From Bacteroidota bacterium (GTDB lineage: Bacteria; Bacteroidota; Bacteroidia; Bacteroidales; PUMT01): 64,000 bases of DNA. The translations under genes were made by a program, and so were the position numbers. The notes under the pieces are model-generated. The model worked only from the letters and a program-made list of their open reading frames with translations. It did no database searches and was not told the origin of the DNA. Positions 37,900 through 48,700 of this stretch are shown here, piece by piece. Each line of letters opens with the position of its first letter. Positions within the stretch are counted from its first letter, which is position 1. Where the stretch lies: NCBI GenBank assembly GCA_003554865.1, contig PWHJ01000122.1, positions 62,001 to 126,000 on the forward strand. The letters are read 5' to 3'.

Positions 37900-38523
37900 A
37901 TGGAGCTTATACTGAAGTATTTTAATGAATTGTCAGGGGAGCAGATACGGCAGTTTTCCCAAGCCGGTGAACTTTACCGCTATTGGAACCAAAAGATTAA
38001 TGTCATTTCAAGAAAGGATATAGATAATCTCTTCCTGCACCATGTCCTGCATTCTTTAAGTATTGCAAAAATCATCCGCTTCACTGAAGGAACAGAAGTA
38101 CTGGATATCGGTACAGGAGGAGGATTCCCCGGTATCCCTCTTGCTATCTTGATGCCGGGTGTTAATTTTAGGCTGGTTGACTCAACAGGTAAAAAAATAA
38201 AAGTTGTCAACAGTGTTATTAAAGAGCTGGGACTGAGAAACGCCGAAGGAATTCATGAAAGGGCCGAAAGAATAAAAAGAGAGTTTGATTTTATAGTAAG
38301 CAGAGCAGTTGGCAATTTTCCCGATTTTGTGAGGCTCACCCGAGGCAAGATAAGTAATGTGCAAATAAACAGCATGCCAAACGGAATTTTTTACCTCAAA
38401 GGGGGGGATATTGAAACAGAAGTTTCAGCTTTTAAAGATAGGATCAAAGTATTCAAAATATCTGATTTTTTTGAAGAGAGCTACTTTAGAACAAAAAAAA
38501 TAATTTTTTATAAGCAAGGTTAG
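37900..38523 (+). CDS. rsmG: 16S rRNA (guanine-527-N7)-methyltransferase
   Basis: RsmG (GidB) methylates G527 of 16S rRNA with SAM. The 207-residue protein has the SAM loop VLDIGTGGGFPGIPLAI, VDSTGKKIKVV and FDFIVSRAVGNF. Length is normal. It ends 17 bp before repeat copy A. Its position near rpmH echoes the replication-origin-proximal clusters of many bacteria, but no dnaA, rnpA or origin is visible. Confidence 0.96.
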   Translation: MELILKYFNELSGEQIRQFSQAGELYRYWNQKINVISRKDIDNLFLHHVLHSLSIAKIIRFTEGTEVLDIGTGGGFPGIPLAILMPGVNFRLVDSTGKKIKVVNSVIKELGLRNAEGIHERAERIKREFDFIVSRAVGNFPDFVRLTRGKISNVQINSMPNGIFYLKGGDIETEVSAFKDRIKVFKISDFFEESYFRTKKIIFYKQG

Positions 38524-38540
38524 TTAAACTAATAATCAGC

Positions 38541-38636
38541 GAGTTATTACAGTATGTCAATTAAGTTTATCTCTTTTGGCTTAACAGGCCTCCTTGTTTG
38601 TACATCTCATTTTGTCTGACAAATGCTGTTGTGGGT
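38541..38636 (+). repeat. Dispersed ~95-bp repeat, copy A (direct)
   Basis: This block lies between rsmG and the rpmH promoter. It aligns with the reverse complement of 19484-19579, with long identical cores (atgtcaattaagttt at 38553-38567, tctcttttgg at 38569-38578) and a variable centre. No terminal inverted repeats or target duplications are evident. Confidence 0.75.
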
Positions 38637-38669
38637 TCCTGTCTGAATAAAATAACCAGAGAATCAAAT

Positions 38670-38700
38670 TTTGCTATTTTAACAAAATACATTAGATTTG
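38670..38700 (+). promoter_or_regulatory. Bacteroidota housekeeping promoter for rpmH
   Basis: TTTG (38670-38673), exactly 19 bp, then TAGATTTG (38693-38700) match the known Bacteroidota -33/-7 consensus. Transcription would begin near 38707, giving a leader of roughly 23 nt before rpmH. Confidence 0.85.
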
Positions 38701-38729
38701 CGCTCTGAAAATTTCAAAACTAAATTCAG

Positions 38730-38885
38730 ATGAAACGTACATTTCAGCCATCAGTCAGAAAAAGAAAAAACAAGCACGGCTTCAGAGAAAGAATGTCATC
38801 CGTAGGAGGCCGAAAGGTTATTGCTAGCCGCAGGGCAAAGGGCCGAAAAAAACTGAGTGTCTCGGATGAACGGAAGCACAAGTAA
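38730..38885 (+). CDS. rpmH: 50S ribosomal protein L34
   Basis: L34 is a small, basic ribosomal protein. This 51-residue ORF begins [20 protein letters not shown] and contains [16 protein letters not shown], the L34 signature. ATG 38730 follows a near-perfect promoter. Convergent pepD ends 9 bp beyond its stop. In many bacteria rpmH neighbours rnpA and dnaA; neither is here. Confidence 0.98.
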   Translation: MKRTFQPSVRKRKNKHGFRERMSSVGGRKVIASRRAKGRKKLSVSDERKHK

Positions 38886-38894
38886 CAACCAGTA

Positions 38895-40349
38895 TTATTT
38901 TGATGGTATGTTCCTGAGTGTTTCCAGCAAAAAATTCCAGAACTTCTCGACTGATTTTATTTCCACTTTTTCATCGGGAGAATGCGGATCTTTTATTGTA
39001 GGTCCGCAAGAGATCATGTCAAGATTCGGGTAGACGCCCCCCAAAAGCCCGCATTCCAGTCCGGCATGTATAGCCCTTATTTCAGGGGCCTCACCGTATA
39101 AATCACCGTAAACATGTTTCATAAGCTTTAAAATTACCGAGTCCATATCCGGCTTCCAGCCGGGATAATTTCCGGCAAAAGAAACTTCTCCGCCAGCCAG
39201 CCCGAAAACGCATTCTATCATATTGGCAATATCATTCTTTGCACTGTCAACAGAACTGCGCATAAGGCACTGCACATAGACCTCTCCGTTTCCGGATTTT
39301 ACGCTTGCAAGATTGGTTGAGGTCTCTACAAGCCCTGGCATTGAGTCGCTCATCCTCATAACACTGTCAGGACAACCATAAACGGCCGCTATAAAATTGC
39401 CCTGATTTTTTCTGTCCATAACCCCGGCGGGCATATCAGCTTTTTCCAGGCCAAAAGCCAGATCCGGTTCAACTCTTCCCAGCTCGTTGCAGTAAACCAA
39501 TTCGTGTTCTTTAACAGACTTTTCAAACTTCTCTTTATTTTCTGAAGGCACAACCACAACAGCCTCAGCCTCACGGGGTATGGCATTCCTCAATCCCCCG
39601 CCATCAACAGAGGCCAGCTTTAGGCCAAATTGCTTTTCAGCATACCTTAAAAAACGAAAAAGGAGCTTGTTTGAATTCCCCCTTCCCAGCGCAATATCAA
39701 GCCCTGAATGTCCCCCTTTTAGCCCTGAAACCTTCACTCTGAAAGGAACGGTATTTTCCGGCACGGGTTTTTCATGGTAACTTAACCTTATGTTGGCATC
39801 CATTCCTCCTGCGCAACCTACATAAAGAACTCCTTCATCTTCCGAATCAAGGTTTATCAATATATCACCCTCCAGTAACCCGAGCTTCAATCCAAAAGCC
39901 CCGGTCATACCGGTTTCTTCATCCACTGTTAGCAAGGCCTCCAAAGGACCGTGCTCTATCTCCTCCGACTCCAGCACTGCCATAACCGCAGCCACACCTA
40001 TTCCATTGTCGGCACCAAGAGTTGTATCCCTTGCAGTAACCCATTCACCTTCAACATAGGCTTCAATGGGGTCATTTTCAAAGTTGTGTTTTACCCCTTT
40101 GTTTTTCTGGGGAACCATATCAAGGTGACACTGCAGTATCACCCCACGGCAGTTTTCCATACCGGGAGTTGCAGGCTTTTTTATTATAATGTTTCCTTTC
40201 CCGTCAACAATAGTTTTCAGCTGCAACCGGTCAGCCATACCTTTTATATGCTCAATAACCTTTCCTTCACTTTTTGAAGGTCTGGGGATCCTTGTGAGAT
40301 CATAAAAATGATTCCATAAAATTTGTGGACTGAGATCTTTAATGTTCAT
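38895..40349 (-). CDS. pepD: Aminoacyl-histidine dipeptidase (M20C, PepD family)
   Basis: This cytosolic metallodipeptidase cleaves Xaa-His and other dipeptides. The 484-residue protein has usual length. Visible: FYDLTRIPRPSKSEGKV, the metal His region VILQCHLDMVPQ, TLGADNGIGVAAVMAVLE, LLTVDEETGMTGAFGL and SGLKGGHSGLDI. A C-terminal metal ligand sits near AGLECGLLGG. It faces rpmH and diverges from the AbgT transporter; uptake plus hydrolysis of peptide-like compounds would be a sensible pairing. Confidence 0.95.
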   Translation of the reverse strand: MNIKDLSPQILWNHFYDLTRIPRPSKSEGKVIEHIKGMADRLQLKTIVDGKGNIIIKKPATPGMENCRGVILQCHLDMVPQKNKGVKHNFENDPIEAYVEGEWVTARDTTLGADNGIGVAAVMAVLESEEIEHGPLEALLTVDEETGMTGAFGLKLGLLEGDILINLDSEDEGVLYVGCAGGMDANIRLSYHEKPVPENTVPFRVKVSGLKGGHSGLDIALGRGNSNKLLFRFLRYAEKQFGLKLASVDGGGLRNAIPREAEAVVVVPSENKEKFEKSVKEHELVYCNELGRVEPDLAFGLEKADMPAGVMDRKNQGNFIAAVYGCPDSVMRMSDSMPGLVETSTNLASVKSGNGEVYVQCLMRSSVDSAKNDIANMIECVFGLAGGEVSFAGNYPGWKPDMDSVILKLMKHVYGDLYGEAPEIRAIHAGLECGLLGGVYPNLDMISCGPTIKDPHSPDEKVEIKSVEKFWNFLLETLRNIPSK

Positions 40350-40528
40350 AATTAACTAATTTAACAAAGTTTTAAAAAAATCAGCAGCAATTTAATACAC
40401 AGCAAATTAGCTTTTGCCGCTTTAAAATAGTTTTTGACAAATATATCAAAGTAAATTTTTCTCTTTTTGTGAAATCATTTATTTTTGGATTTTTTATAAA
40501 TTATATGTTATAATAAAAATAAAACATA

Positions 40529-42064
40529 ATGGCTCAAAACAACGAAGAGAAAAGCGGTTTCTTCAAGAAGATCCTTGACAAGGTTGAACATGTAGGAAAC
40601 AAACTTCCCCAGCCTGTTACCCTTTTTGCAATTTTGATGGGGTTAATACTGATACTCTCCTGGATTTTTGGCAGCCTGGGTGTTAGCGTAAAACACCCCG
40701 CCCCGGAAGCCCCCGGTGTCGATGAACACATTAAAGCTGTGAATCTGCTTGATGCCGAAGGGATAAGAATGATAATGACAAATATGGTTGATGTATTTGC
40801 CGAATTCCCTCCCCTTGGGCTTGTGCTTGCTGTTATGATCGGAATAGGTGTTGCAGAGCGAAGTGGACTTATTACCGTGGCACTGAGGATTTTTGTTGAC
40901 AAAGTACCCAATTCACTTATAACCTTTTCCGTGGTAATTGCCGGTATGTTCAGCTCCATAGCAGTTGACGCCGGTTATGTTGTGCTGATTCCCCTTGGGG
41001 CTACAATTTTTATGAGCATGGGCAGGCATCCGCTTGCCGGACTGGCGGCAGCCTTCGCAGGCGTATCGGGAGGCTTTGGTGCCAATTTCATACCAACTGC
41101 CATTGACCCGCTTATAGCCTCTTTTACTCAGCCTGCGGCACAGATAATTGATCCGGAGTACACTGTTAACCCCCTCTCCAATTATTACCTTATGGCAGCA
41201 TCTGTACCCCTGATCGGTCTGGCAGGAACATGGGTCACCGAGAAGCTGATAGTACCCCGCCTGGGCAAATACGAAGGAGATGGAGGAGAAGTTGACCAAA
41301 AGGAAGAAATCTCCCCCACTGAAAGGAAAGGGCTCAGATGGGCCATTGTTTCCGTTGTTATTTTCCTTGGTCTTATAGCTCTTGCAATTATACCCTCAGA
41401 TGCAATATTCAGGGATGCCGACGGAAGTCTTACACCTTTCTACAATTCAATTGTACCCCTTATGCTTATTCTTTTCTTTATCGCCGGACTTGTTTACGGA
41501 CTTGTAACAAAATCAATCAAGGGGGATAAAGATGTTGCAAAAATGACTGCCGATTCAATGAGTACAATGGGGGGATATATTGTACTTGCTTTTGTTGCCG
41601 CCCAGTTTGTTGCCTATTTTAACTGGTCAAACCTTGGTCTGATAGTTGCCGTAAGCGGGGCATCCGGCCTTCAGAATATAGGTTTTACAGGCATTCCGCT
41701 TCTGGTGGCATTTATCCTGGTCAGCTCGCTGATAAACCTTCTAATCGGAAGTGCATCGGCCAAATGGGCTATAATGGCGCCCATATTTGTTCCAATGCTT
41801 ATGCTTATGGGATTCTCACCCGAGACTACCCAGGCGGCATACAGGATAGGAGATTCTTACTCAAACATACTTACTCCTTTGCTCCCTTACTTCCCGCTGA
41901 TCATTACATTTGCACAAAAATATGACAAGAGTATCGGACTTGGAACCATTATATCTACAATGCTCCCCTATGCCATTCTTTTTGCGGCAGTCAGGATACC
42001 AATGCTTGTCGTGTGGATACTGCTTGACCTGCCTCTGGGCATTGAAGGTCCGATCTATTACTAA
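40529..42064 (+). CDS. AbgT-family transporter
   Basis: This 511-residue inner-membrane carrier belongs to the family of E. coli AbgT (p-aminobenzoyl-glutamate uptake), some members of which export sulfonamides. It shows VGNKLPQPVTLFAILM, the MIGIGVAERSGLI segment and FSSIAVDAGYVVLIPLGA, with about 11 TM segments and two re-entrant loops expected. GGFGANFIPTAIDPLIASFTQ and the late IGSASAKWAIMAPIFVPMLM are typical. Substrate undetermined. A strong terminator follows at 42156. Confidence 0.94.
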   Translation: MAQNNEEKSGFFKKILDKVEHVGNKLPQPVTLFAILMGLILILSWIFGSLGVSVKHPAPEAPGVDEHIKAVNLLDAEGIRMIMTNMVDVFAEFPPLGLVLAVMIGIGVAERSGLITVALRIFVDKVPNSLITFSVVIAGMFSSIAVDAGYVVLIPLGATIFMSMGRHPLAGLAAAFAGVSGGFGANFIPTAIDPLIASFTQPAAQIIDPEYTVNPLSNYYLMAASVPLIGLAGTWVTEKLIVPRLGKYEGDGGEVDQKEEISPTERKGLRWAIVSVVIFLGLIALAIIPSDAIFRDADGSLTPFYNSIVPLMLILFFIAGLVYGLVTKSIKGDKDVAKMTADSMSTMGGYIVLAFVAAQFVAYFNWSNLGLIVAVSGASGLQNIGFTGIPLLVAFILVSSLINLLIGSASAKWAIMAPIFVPMLMLMGFSPETTQAAYRIGDSYSNILTPLLPYFPLIITFAQKYDKSIGLGTIISTMLPYAILFAAVRIPMLVVWILLDLPLGIEGPIYY

Positions 42065-42065
42065 C

Positions 42066-42155
42066 ATTAATTGCCTTTAGCTAATGGTTGGCAACTAACC
42101 CCCATAGTGGACTTGCACCTCCAAGTTATTTACCATGCACGGCACACCACTAACC
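42066..42155 (-). other. Structured fragment, possible group II intron (domain I) remnant
   Basis: Read on the minus strand, this 90-bp stretch contains GGAGGTGCAAGTCC followed by GGGGGTTAGTTGCCAACC and TTAGCTAAAGGCAA. That order resembles the domain I region of bacterial group II introns as I remember it. No reverse-transcriptase ORF, domain V or flanking exon junction is present. If correct, it is a short scar between abgT and its terminator. Low confidence. Confidence 0.3.
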
Positions 42156-42192
42156 AAAAAAACGCATCCCGTCTGCCGGGATGCGTTTTTTT
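42156..42192. terminator. Rho-independent terminator between abgT and gcvH
   Basis: The arms 42156-42171 (aaaaaaacgcatcccg) and 42177-42192 pair perfectly around a 5-nt loop, ending in a T-run on the plus strand and, symmetrically, on the minus strand. Confidence 0.93.
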
Positions 42193-42254
42193 ACAAGCCC
42201 CTTTAATATTTGCCGTAAAGAGGCCTTTCAATAATTTACTGAAAATTCAGCCTA

Positions 42255-42635
42255 TTAAGCTTCAATCAGTTCTCTGTATTCTTCGGGCGAAAGAAGATCA
42301 TCCAGCTCAGATTTGTCGTTCATTGCTATTTTAATCATCCACCCTTCCCCGTAAGGATCTTTGTTGACCACATCAGGTGATTCTTCCAGTTTCTCGTTTA
42401 CCTCTCTAACTTCACCGGAAACAGGCATAAACATATCCGAAACAGTCTTTACAGCCTCAATTGTTCCAAAAACTTCATCTTTATCGAGGCTTTCACCTTC
42501 GGTCTCAATTTCTATGAAAACAATGTCTCCAAGTTCGCCCTGAGCAAAATCGGTTATGCCTACCACGGCAACATTATCTTCAACACGAATCCATTCGTGA
42601 TCTTTTGTGTACTTTAAATTACCGGGAATGTTCAT
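42255..42635 (-). CDS. gcvH: Glycine cleavage system H protein
   Basis: GcvH shuttles the methylamine group on lipoamide between the P, T and L proteins. The 126-residue protein has YTKDHEWIR, the lipoylation site EAVKTVSDMFMPVSGEV (Lys in AVK) and DPYGEGWMIKI. It lies 72 bp after sprA on the same strand; ruvA-sprA-gcvH order recurs in Bacteroidota and reflects linkage, not shared function. Confidence 0.97.
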   Translation of the reverse strand: MNIPGNLKYTKDHEWIRVEDNVAVVGITDFAQGELGDIVFIEIETEGESLDKDEVFGTIEAVKTVSDMFMPVSGEVREVNEKLEESPDVVNKDPYGEGWMIKIAMNDKSELDDLLSPEEYRELIEA

Positions 42636-42707
42636 GATGGTTTTGATTTTGTTTATAAACTACTTCATTATTTTACATTTCAAATGTACATATTTTTTAA
42701 AAAAAAA

Positions 42708-45700
42708 CTACTGCAACAAACTAAATCTCAAACTAAACCCTATATTGGTGTTAGTTGTGGGATATGAAAGACTTACAATAGGCTTGTTTATCACCCTGTC
42801 AATGAAAAACCTTATATCAAAACGGTTGCTTATCACATAGTCGGCCGAGGCTTTAATTGAATAAATGGTCTGTCCGGATGTAGGCTGTACACCCTCTTCG
42901 GCTAGTTTTCTTATTACTGTGAGATTCTCTCTCATGGAAAAATCGGCACGAACATTCAAATCACTCATCAGCTCCCTTTGCCGGCCGTCCCTGGTGCGGT
43001 ATATAAGCTGTACATCCCTGAAGCGGTAGCCGGCACCTATGGAGATTTCCTCACTTCTTATCTCCGAGATCTGGTTGTTGGCAAAACTTAATGAAATTGT
43101 TCTTGTCTTTTTGAGCTCTGCCCTTGTTGTAAAATTGTTATTCCATGTTATATCGATATTTATCAGAGGATTAAACTGTTCATTAATCAATATGGATGAG
43201 ATATCATATTCGGGAATAAAATTATTCTCAACTTTGTCTCTTACATAGCTGAAGCCGTCTTCCTGCTCCATGTACCTGAAGTTTGTCAGATAATTTGAAA
43301 TACTGTAAGTAGACCTGAAAGAGTGATTAATGCTGGCTGACTGCACAATTCTTTCCATGAAGGGGAGCCGCGCAAGCCCGTCATAGTTTATACGCCAGTT
43401 GGGCATAGGTATAAGCGGGAAATTGCCCAGTTTCACACCTTCAGGATTCCCTCTCCCGTAAGCTGCCAGAAAAGAGGGTATCAAAACATCCTGAGACAAG
43501 CTGCCGTACCCCTCAGGGTAACCGTCGGAACCGACATTACCGGGATCATAATTTTCCGAGTAGCCCCTTTTTTCTGCCAGCCTTTCTGCTACTGTTGACC
43601 TGTATTTCTTAAAATTGCTGAAAGCCTCAGAGTAATAATTATTTTCGGGAGACAACCTCTCAAATGCCGTTGGCAGGGAAAAAAAGCTCATATTAAAATT
43701 ACCCGAGACCATCGGGTTTGAAGGAGAAAACTCCCCATCCCTGTCAGCAACAAAATACTCTCTGTTGTTTTCAGCAAAAGTTCTGCTGGCTGTAAGGTCT
43801 ATTCTCAAGCCGTTAACGGGCTCAATTGTACTCCTGAAATTAAAAGTGTTGCTATGGGTCATTAAAAAAGCCTCATTCAAAGTTGTATCGGTTGTAAGCC
43901 AGCCCCTCTCAATGGCATTGTAGGGTAGATCCCGGTCCTGGTATCCTAATATAAAAGGGAAACCTGGTGCAAAAAAGTTGCCTGTTCTCTCCTGGCCCAT
44001 AATACTGGTACCAGGAAGGTATCCCGGCATAAGGCTGCCTTCGGTCTGAGAATAGGAAACACTTATATTTCTGACCGCCATAAGAAATCTAGCCCCTCCC
44101 CTGGCCAGCTGCCTCATAGCTGTTTGTCTTACTTCAACATTTCCTTCAACTATTATGGTGGCACCGCTTATTTGCCGGTCCGGTTCAAATGTCAGCCTTC
44201 TTTCACTCAATATGCTGGTGCTTCCACGCACCGGTCTGCCGTCACCGTCAAGCACCCTTACGGAGACCTCCTCGGTCATTAACCCATGATTAACCGTAAC
44301 TGGCTCACCCGGTTCCAGGTCAACATCTTCACGTTCATAGCGAACCCTCCTTTGCTGTGGTTGCTTTTCATCCCTGCCACTGGAGCCTGAATCCTGGTTT
44401 ACCTCCCGTAAGAAAGAAGACTTGTTATAAAGGTTCAGCATATTGAACTGAACGTTGAGTTGTGTGGTATTGCTGTTCTTTATTACATTTCCAAGGTCTA
44501 TATCAACCGTATCGTGCATCACATGTCCTGCATCCCACCCGTATGTTGCATTGTAGCGAACCGAAGAGGATATCCAGTTAAAAGCAGGTATTTTATTAAC
44601 CGGCAAGGTATAGGTAAGATCCATAGTGTGATGATAACGACTGGTGCGCCCGAAATTCCTCAGGTTGACCATTACAGAGTCCTTCCATGCTTCATACCCG
44701 TGGGGGTCTTTTTGCCTGTCTACAATTCCATCCGGTTCATCTATAATAGCTGTATTTGTAGCCGAAAATTCCAGCCTGAGCTGGCGGGTCAGATCAAAGT
44801 TGACATCATAAAAGCGGTCCCATAAAAAATCCTTTCGATATGTGGGTGTTATAAGATAATCGGGATTTTCGATGTTTCTTTTCTGCATTGCATTATAGTG
44901 GCGGCTCAAATCTGAGCGAAATGACAAATAGGAAGGAAGGTAAGAAAAATTAAAATCCCTGATTATCCTGAACGCCGGATTGCTGAATATCTCCAGTTCA
45001 CTGAATGGACTGATATTTGAAGATGGGGGAGAATATGAATAATCAAGCGATCCCCTGTAATTTCTCTGCACATTGTATTCTGTATTGATATTCCTGAGAT
45101 AGGCCTCGTTGTATGAGACACTAAGCGACCAATTTGAAATATTGTAAAATCTGGGATCATCATTTGGCGGAGCGATCTGTATATTTGTCAAATTAAGGCT
45201 TTTCCGCCTTGAATAATCTGCAGAGAGATTTCTGATGGAATCCCTTTCTGATTGCCTTTGAGTCCTGTCAAGTGCATCCTTAAGAGGAACATCCGGATCG
45301 AGAGGGTTGTAGCGCGGATAAATATATCCTTCTGAAAATCCCAGGTAGACCGGCATTCTGACCCCGAAATTTTCAGGAAAAAAATTGCCAAATTCAAAAT
45401 TTGAGGAGAGGTCATATTGATACATCTGCTCCTGGCTGCGTTCATTGACTTTTGTTTCAATACTCCCGAATCCCGGAGTAACCGAAGAGCCGGCAACAGT
45501 AATATTGCCAAAATCGGAAAGGCGTGTTGAAAGCCTTACATTGCCGGCCCAGCCACCACTCTCGTTAAAATCGGTAAGACGCAGTTCATTGACCCACACC
45601 TCGCCTGACTTAGACAAACCGTCGTCATTGCGGAAAGGATTATTCTGGCGTGCAGGGTTTCTTACACCTATCATTATTGTACGCACATTGCTCAGATTTG

Positions 45701-48700
45701 GATTCCCTACCACTTTTACACGGTTGTCCCCATCCATTTGAGAAAAAACCGTGCCGGTGGTAACCCCTGAGCCTGCTTCATTAAGCAATTGATTTCTGAG
45801 CTGTTTTACCTGCTGGAAAATATCAAGTTCAACATTGAGACGGTTCTCTTCAGGCCATACTATTTTGCGGTGCTCCTCGCTCTCATTGCTGTATCGTCCG
45901 GGAGGGGTAACTTTGAGGGGTATCTCATATTCATAGTAATTATTTTTATAATCTGTACCCAGTCTTACAAACACTGTCAGCTCATCATCATCAAGGGTTT
46001 CCCCGGCCAATGCTCCCGCATGCACCTCCATTTGGAGCCTTTTATACTGGCGAATATCAAGGTTTACATTTCTGAAGCCTGCTCTTGCAATACCGTCCTG
46101 AAGATTTTCAACCTTCAGCAGCATAGACTGTTCATTCAAATGCTGTAACTGAGGGTTTTCAGGATCAACCACTCTGTCAATACCGGGAGGAAGAACATAG
46201 TTTACCGGAGTTTTGCTGGCATTTTCTTCGATATTCACCGCAGATATGTCAAATGTGCTTTCGTCTGTTTCGGGTGGCATTACACCGTTATCCTCCTCAA
46301 CAAGCAACTCACTGTATCTTCTCCACTCGCTGCGCACAAGATCGAGCTTTGCAAAACGCATAATCACGGGATCCTCAAAGTCTGTCAGGAACATACGCAT
46401 AAAGCGTATTGACTTGAAATCCTGTATAGGCCCCACAGAATTCTCAAACTCGGATAAAGGTATTCTTACCTGGTACCAGTTAACTGATGACTGTTCACCG
46501 TTAGGAAATTTAACCGAAGTGCGGACTGAATCGACTACATGATTGTGACCCACACGCATATCTTCCGGCCGTATACTTACCCGGTACTGATAATATGCTT
46601 CAGATTTGTTCAGGGTGTTGTCGCGGCTTATATCTTCGGTATTGGGCAAAGAGGTGGCAGAAGTGGGGTACGGTTCGGTCGACTGCTCCGAAGTAGGCGA
46701 ATTGCCTTCCATATTGTTGTAATATTTATAGCGGTCAAGGATTCCTGCCTGTTTTTCATCCCAGTGGCTTCCCCTGAAATAGCTGTAGTTGTCCGATGAA
46801 GGATCATCATATGCAAGCTTATAAGCACGTGAGCCTTTACCGTGAATTTGAGCAATTTCATCGAGATAATCACTGAAAAAAGATCTTTCATCTTCGGTTC
46901 TCAATCCGTCAAGTCCAACATCCTGATATTTTCTGGCTTGAGGATTATTGTCAAAGGCATTCACAAGCGATTGCTCAGTTGGCACCCGCCCCCACGCCGT
47001 TGTATCAACATTTACAACATTCTCACTTGTTGGCAGTCCGTTTTCAAAACTTTTGCGTCCGTCCTTGAGAATATCCTCCGAGACATTACCCAGGTTGATA
47101 TAGAGATCACCCCCGGAATGCTCCTCATCATATACGAAGGGATCCATCAGCCAAAATTCAACATATTCAATATTTGCCGTTTCAAAATCCGTGGTGTTAA
47201 GTGACCGCATAATTCCTCCCCATCTTGAAGAAGGATCACGCAGGTAGCCATCACTGTCAACCCCGGCCGAATAGTTTGAAGAAGCCGCATCATAATTATA
47301 CGGCCCCCTTTCATTGGGATAAAAGGCCAGGTTAAGCACGGGTAAATTTGTAGGAACGCCCCTTGGTGTTTCCCTTTCGGGGAAAAGCTCATTTTCAAAG
47401 ACCTCCCTCACGAAATGGTTAGATTGCATATCAGGATTGTTCCTTATATGTTCAGGGGTGGCAGATGTATTCCTTAAAAACAAAGGATCAATGACATACC
47501 ATGACAGAAGCGCACGGTTATATCCATAGGCCAGGTCATTGGAAAGTTCGGCTTCGGGAAATCTCGGCTGTCCCTCAGGCGTACTTGAGATAACCCATGC
47601 TGAAGGTGATTTAAGGTCAATTGTTGTTTTGGTAGCTTCAAAATCATCTATGTATGACACTCCTGCTTCCCCAATTGCCCTGGAATGACCCGGTATAAGA
47701 TGGGCAAACTCGCCCTGAAACGAAAAAGTTGAAACACCGTCAGTGTTAAGAAAAGGTATTTTATCAACAAGGGAGGTCAGAAACTCCGATTCCCTCCTGT
47801 ACGAAGAATTGAGCCCCCAGATGGTATTTGAAATTGACTCCTCTCCGTAAGCAACCTTTTGGGTGAGGGGCCGCTCGGTCAAATTCAAAATCGTGGCACC
47901 CACGTTAAAATTGTCAGAGACCTGATAATCCAGATGCGAGCCGATCAGTGTTTTTGTCTGCATATCAAACAGTGACTGGCTCTCAAGTGATATTCTGATG
48001 GGAGTACCCGAATCCAGCAGCCCCTGATTTATTATCTGCACCTTACCCAATGAATAATCCACCGTGTAGTCAACATTTTCAACAAGTTCAATCCCGCCGG
48101 CGGTAACCTTTACCGAACCCCTTGGCACATTCATCGCATCCAGTGAAATTTCAGATCCGGATGATGACTGGTAATGTCCGGAGATTATGAACTTATTCTT
48201 TTCGGCTATCTGGCTTGCCCTTGTTCTGGTAGAGTCATAAAGCTCCTGAAAAATATATTTTTCAGCGGCCGCATCATCACCTATTTTTTCTCTAAGATGC
48301 GAGCCAAACGGTTCAAGAACAGGAAAAACAATGCGCCCGTTTGAAGGATAAATGGTTACCTCTTCAATAAAGTCAAACATCCCGTCAGGATAAGGCTCCA
48401 GTTGTGAATTAAGATTATCAAGGTTCATTACCCGCAAAAGGGTTTTATCTTCTATGGCTCCTTCAGGAAGGTAGTTAAGGGGATTCCCTGTTTTGTCATC
48501 CTTATAGAGTATATCCAGCTGAAAATCCTCGCGCTCCACCTGCCATGCATCTATGGAGTATACATTTTTCATCATTAAATCCCACGTGGGAAGCCTAGGC
48601 GATATATTTGTCCCCTTAAGCAACTTAACAACCAGCGCATTGGGCGCACTTACGCCTTCATTGGAAAATTCCCCCACCTGATAAGTCTTGCCGTCAAGAG

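Noticed and set aside
37860..38885. Replication origin near rsmG-rpmH
   Set aside because: No dnaA, rnpA or cluster of DnaA boxes is visible.
42071..42334. 87-codon plus-strand ORF after abgT
   Set aside because: It runs through the structured fragment, the terminator hairpin and the antisense of gcvH; no family-like sequence.
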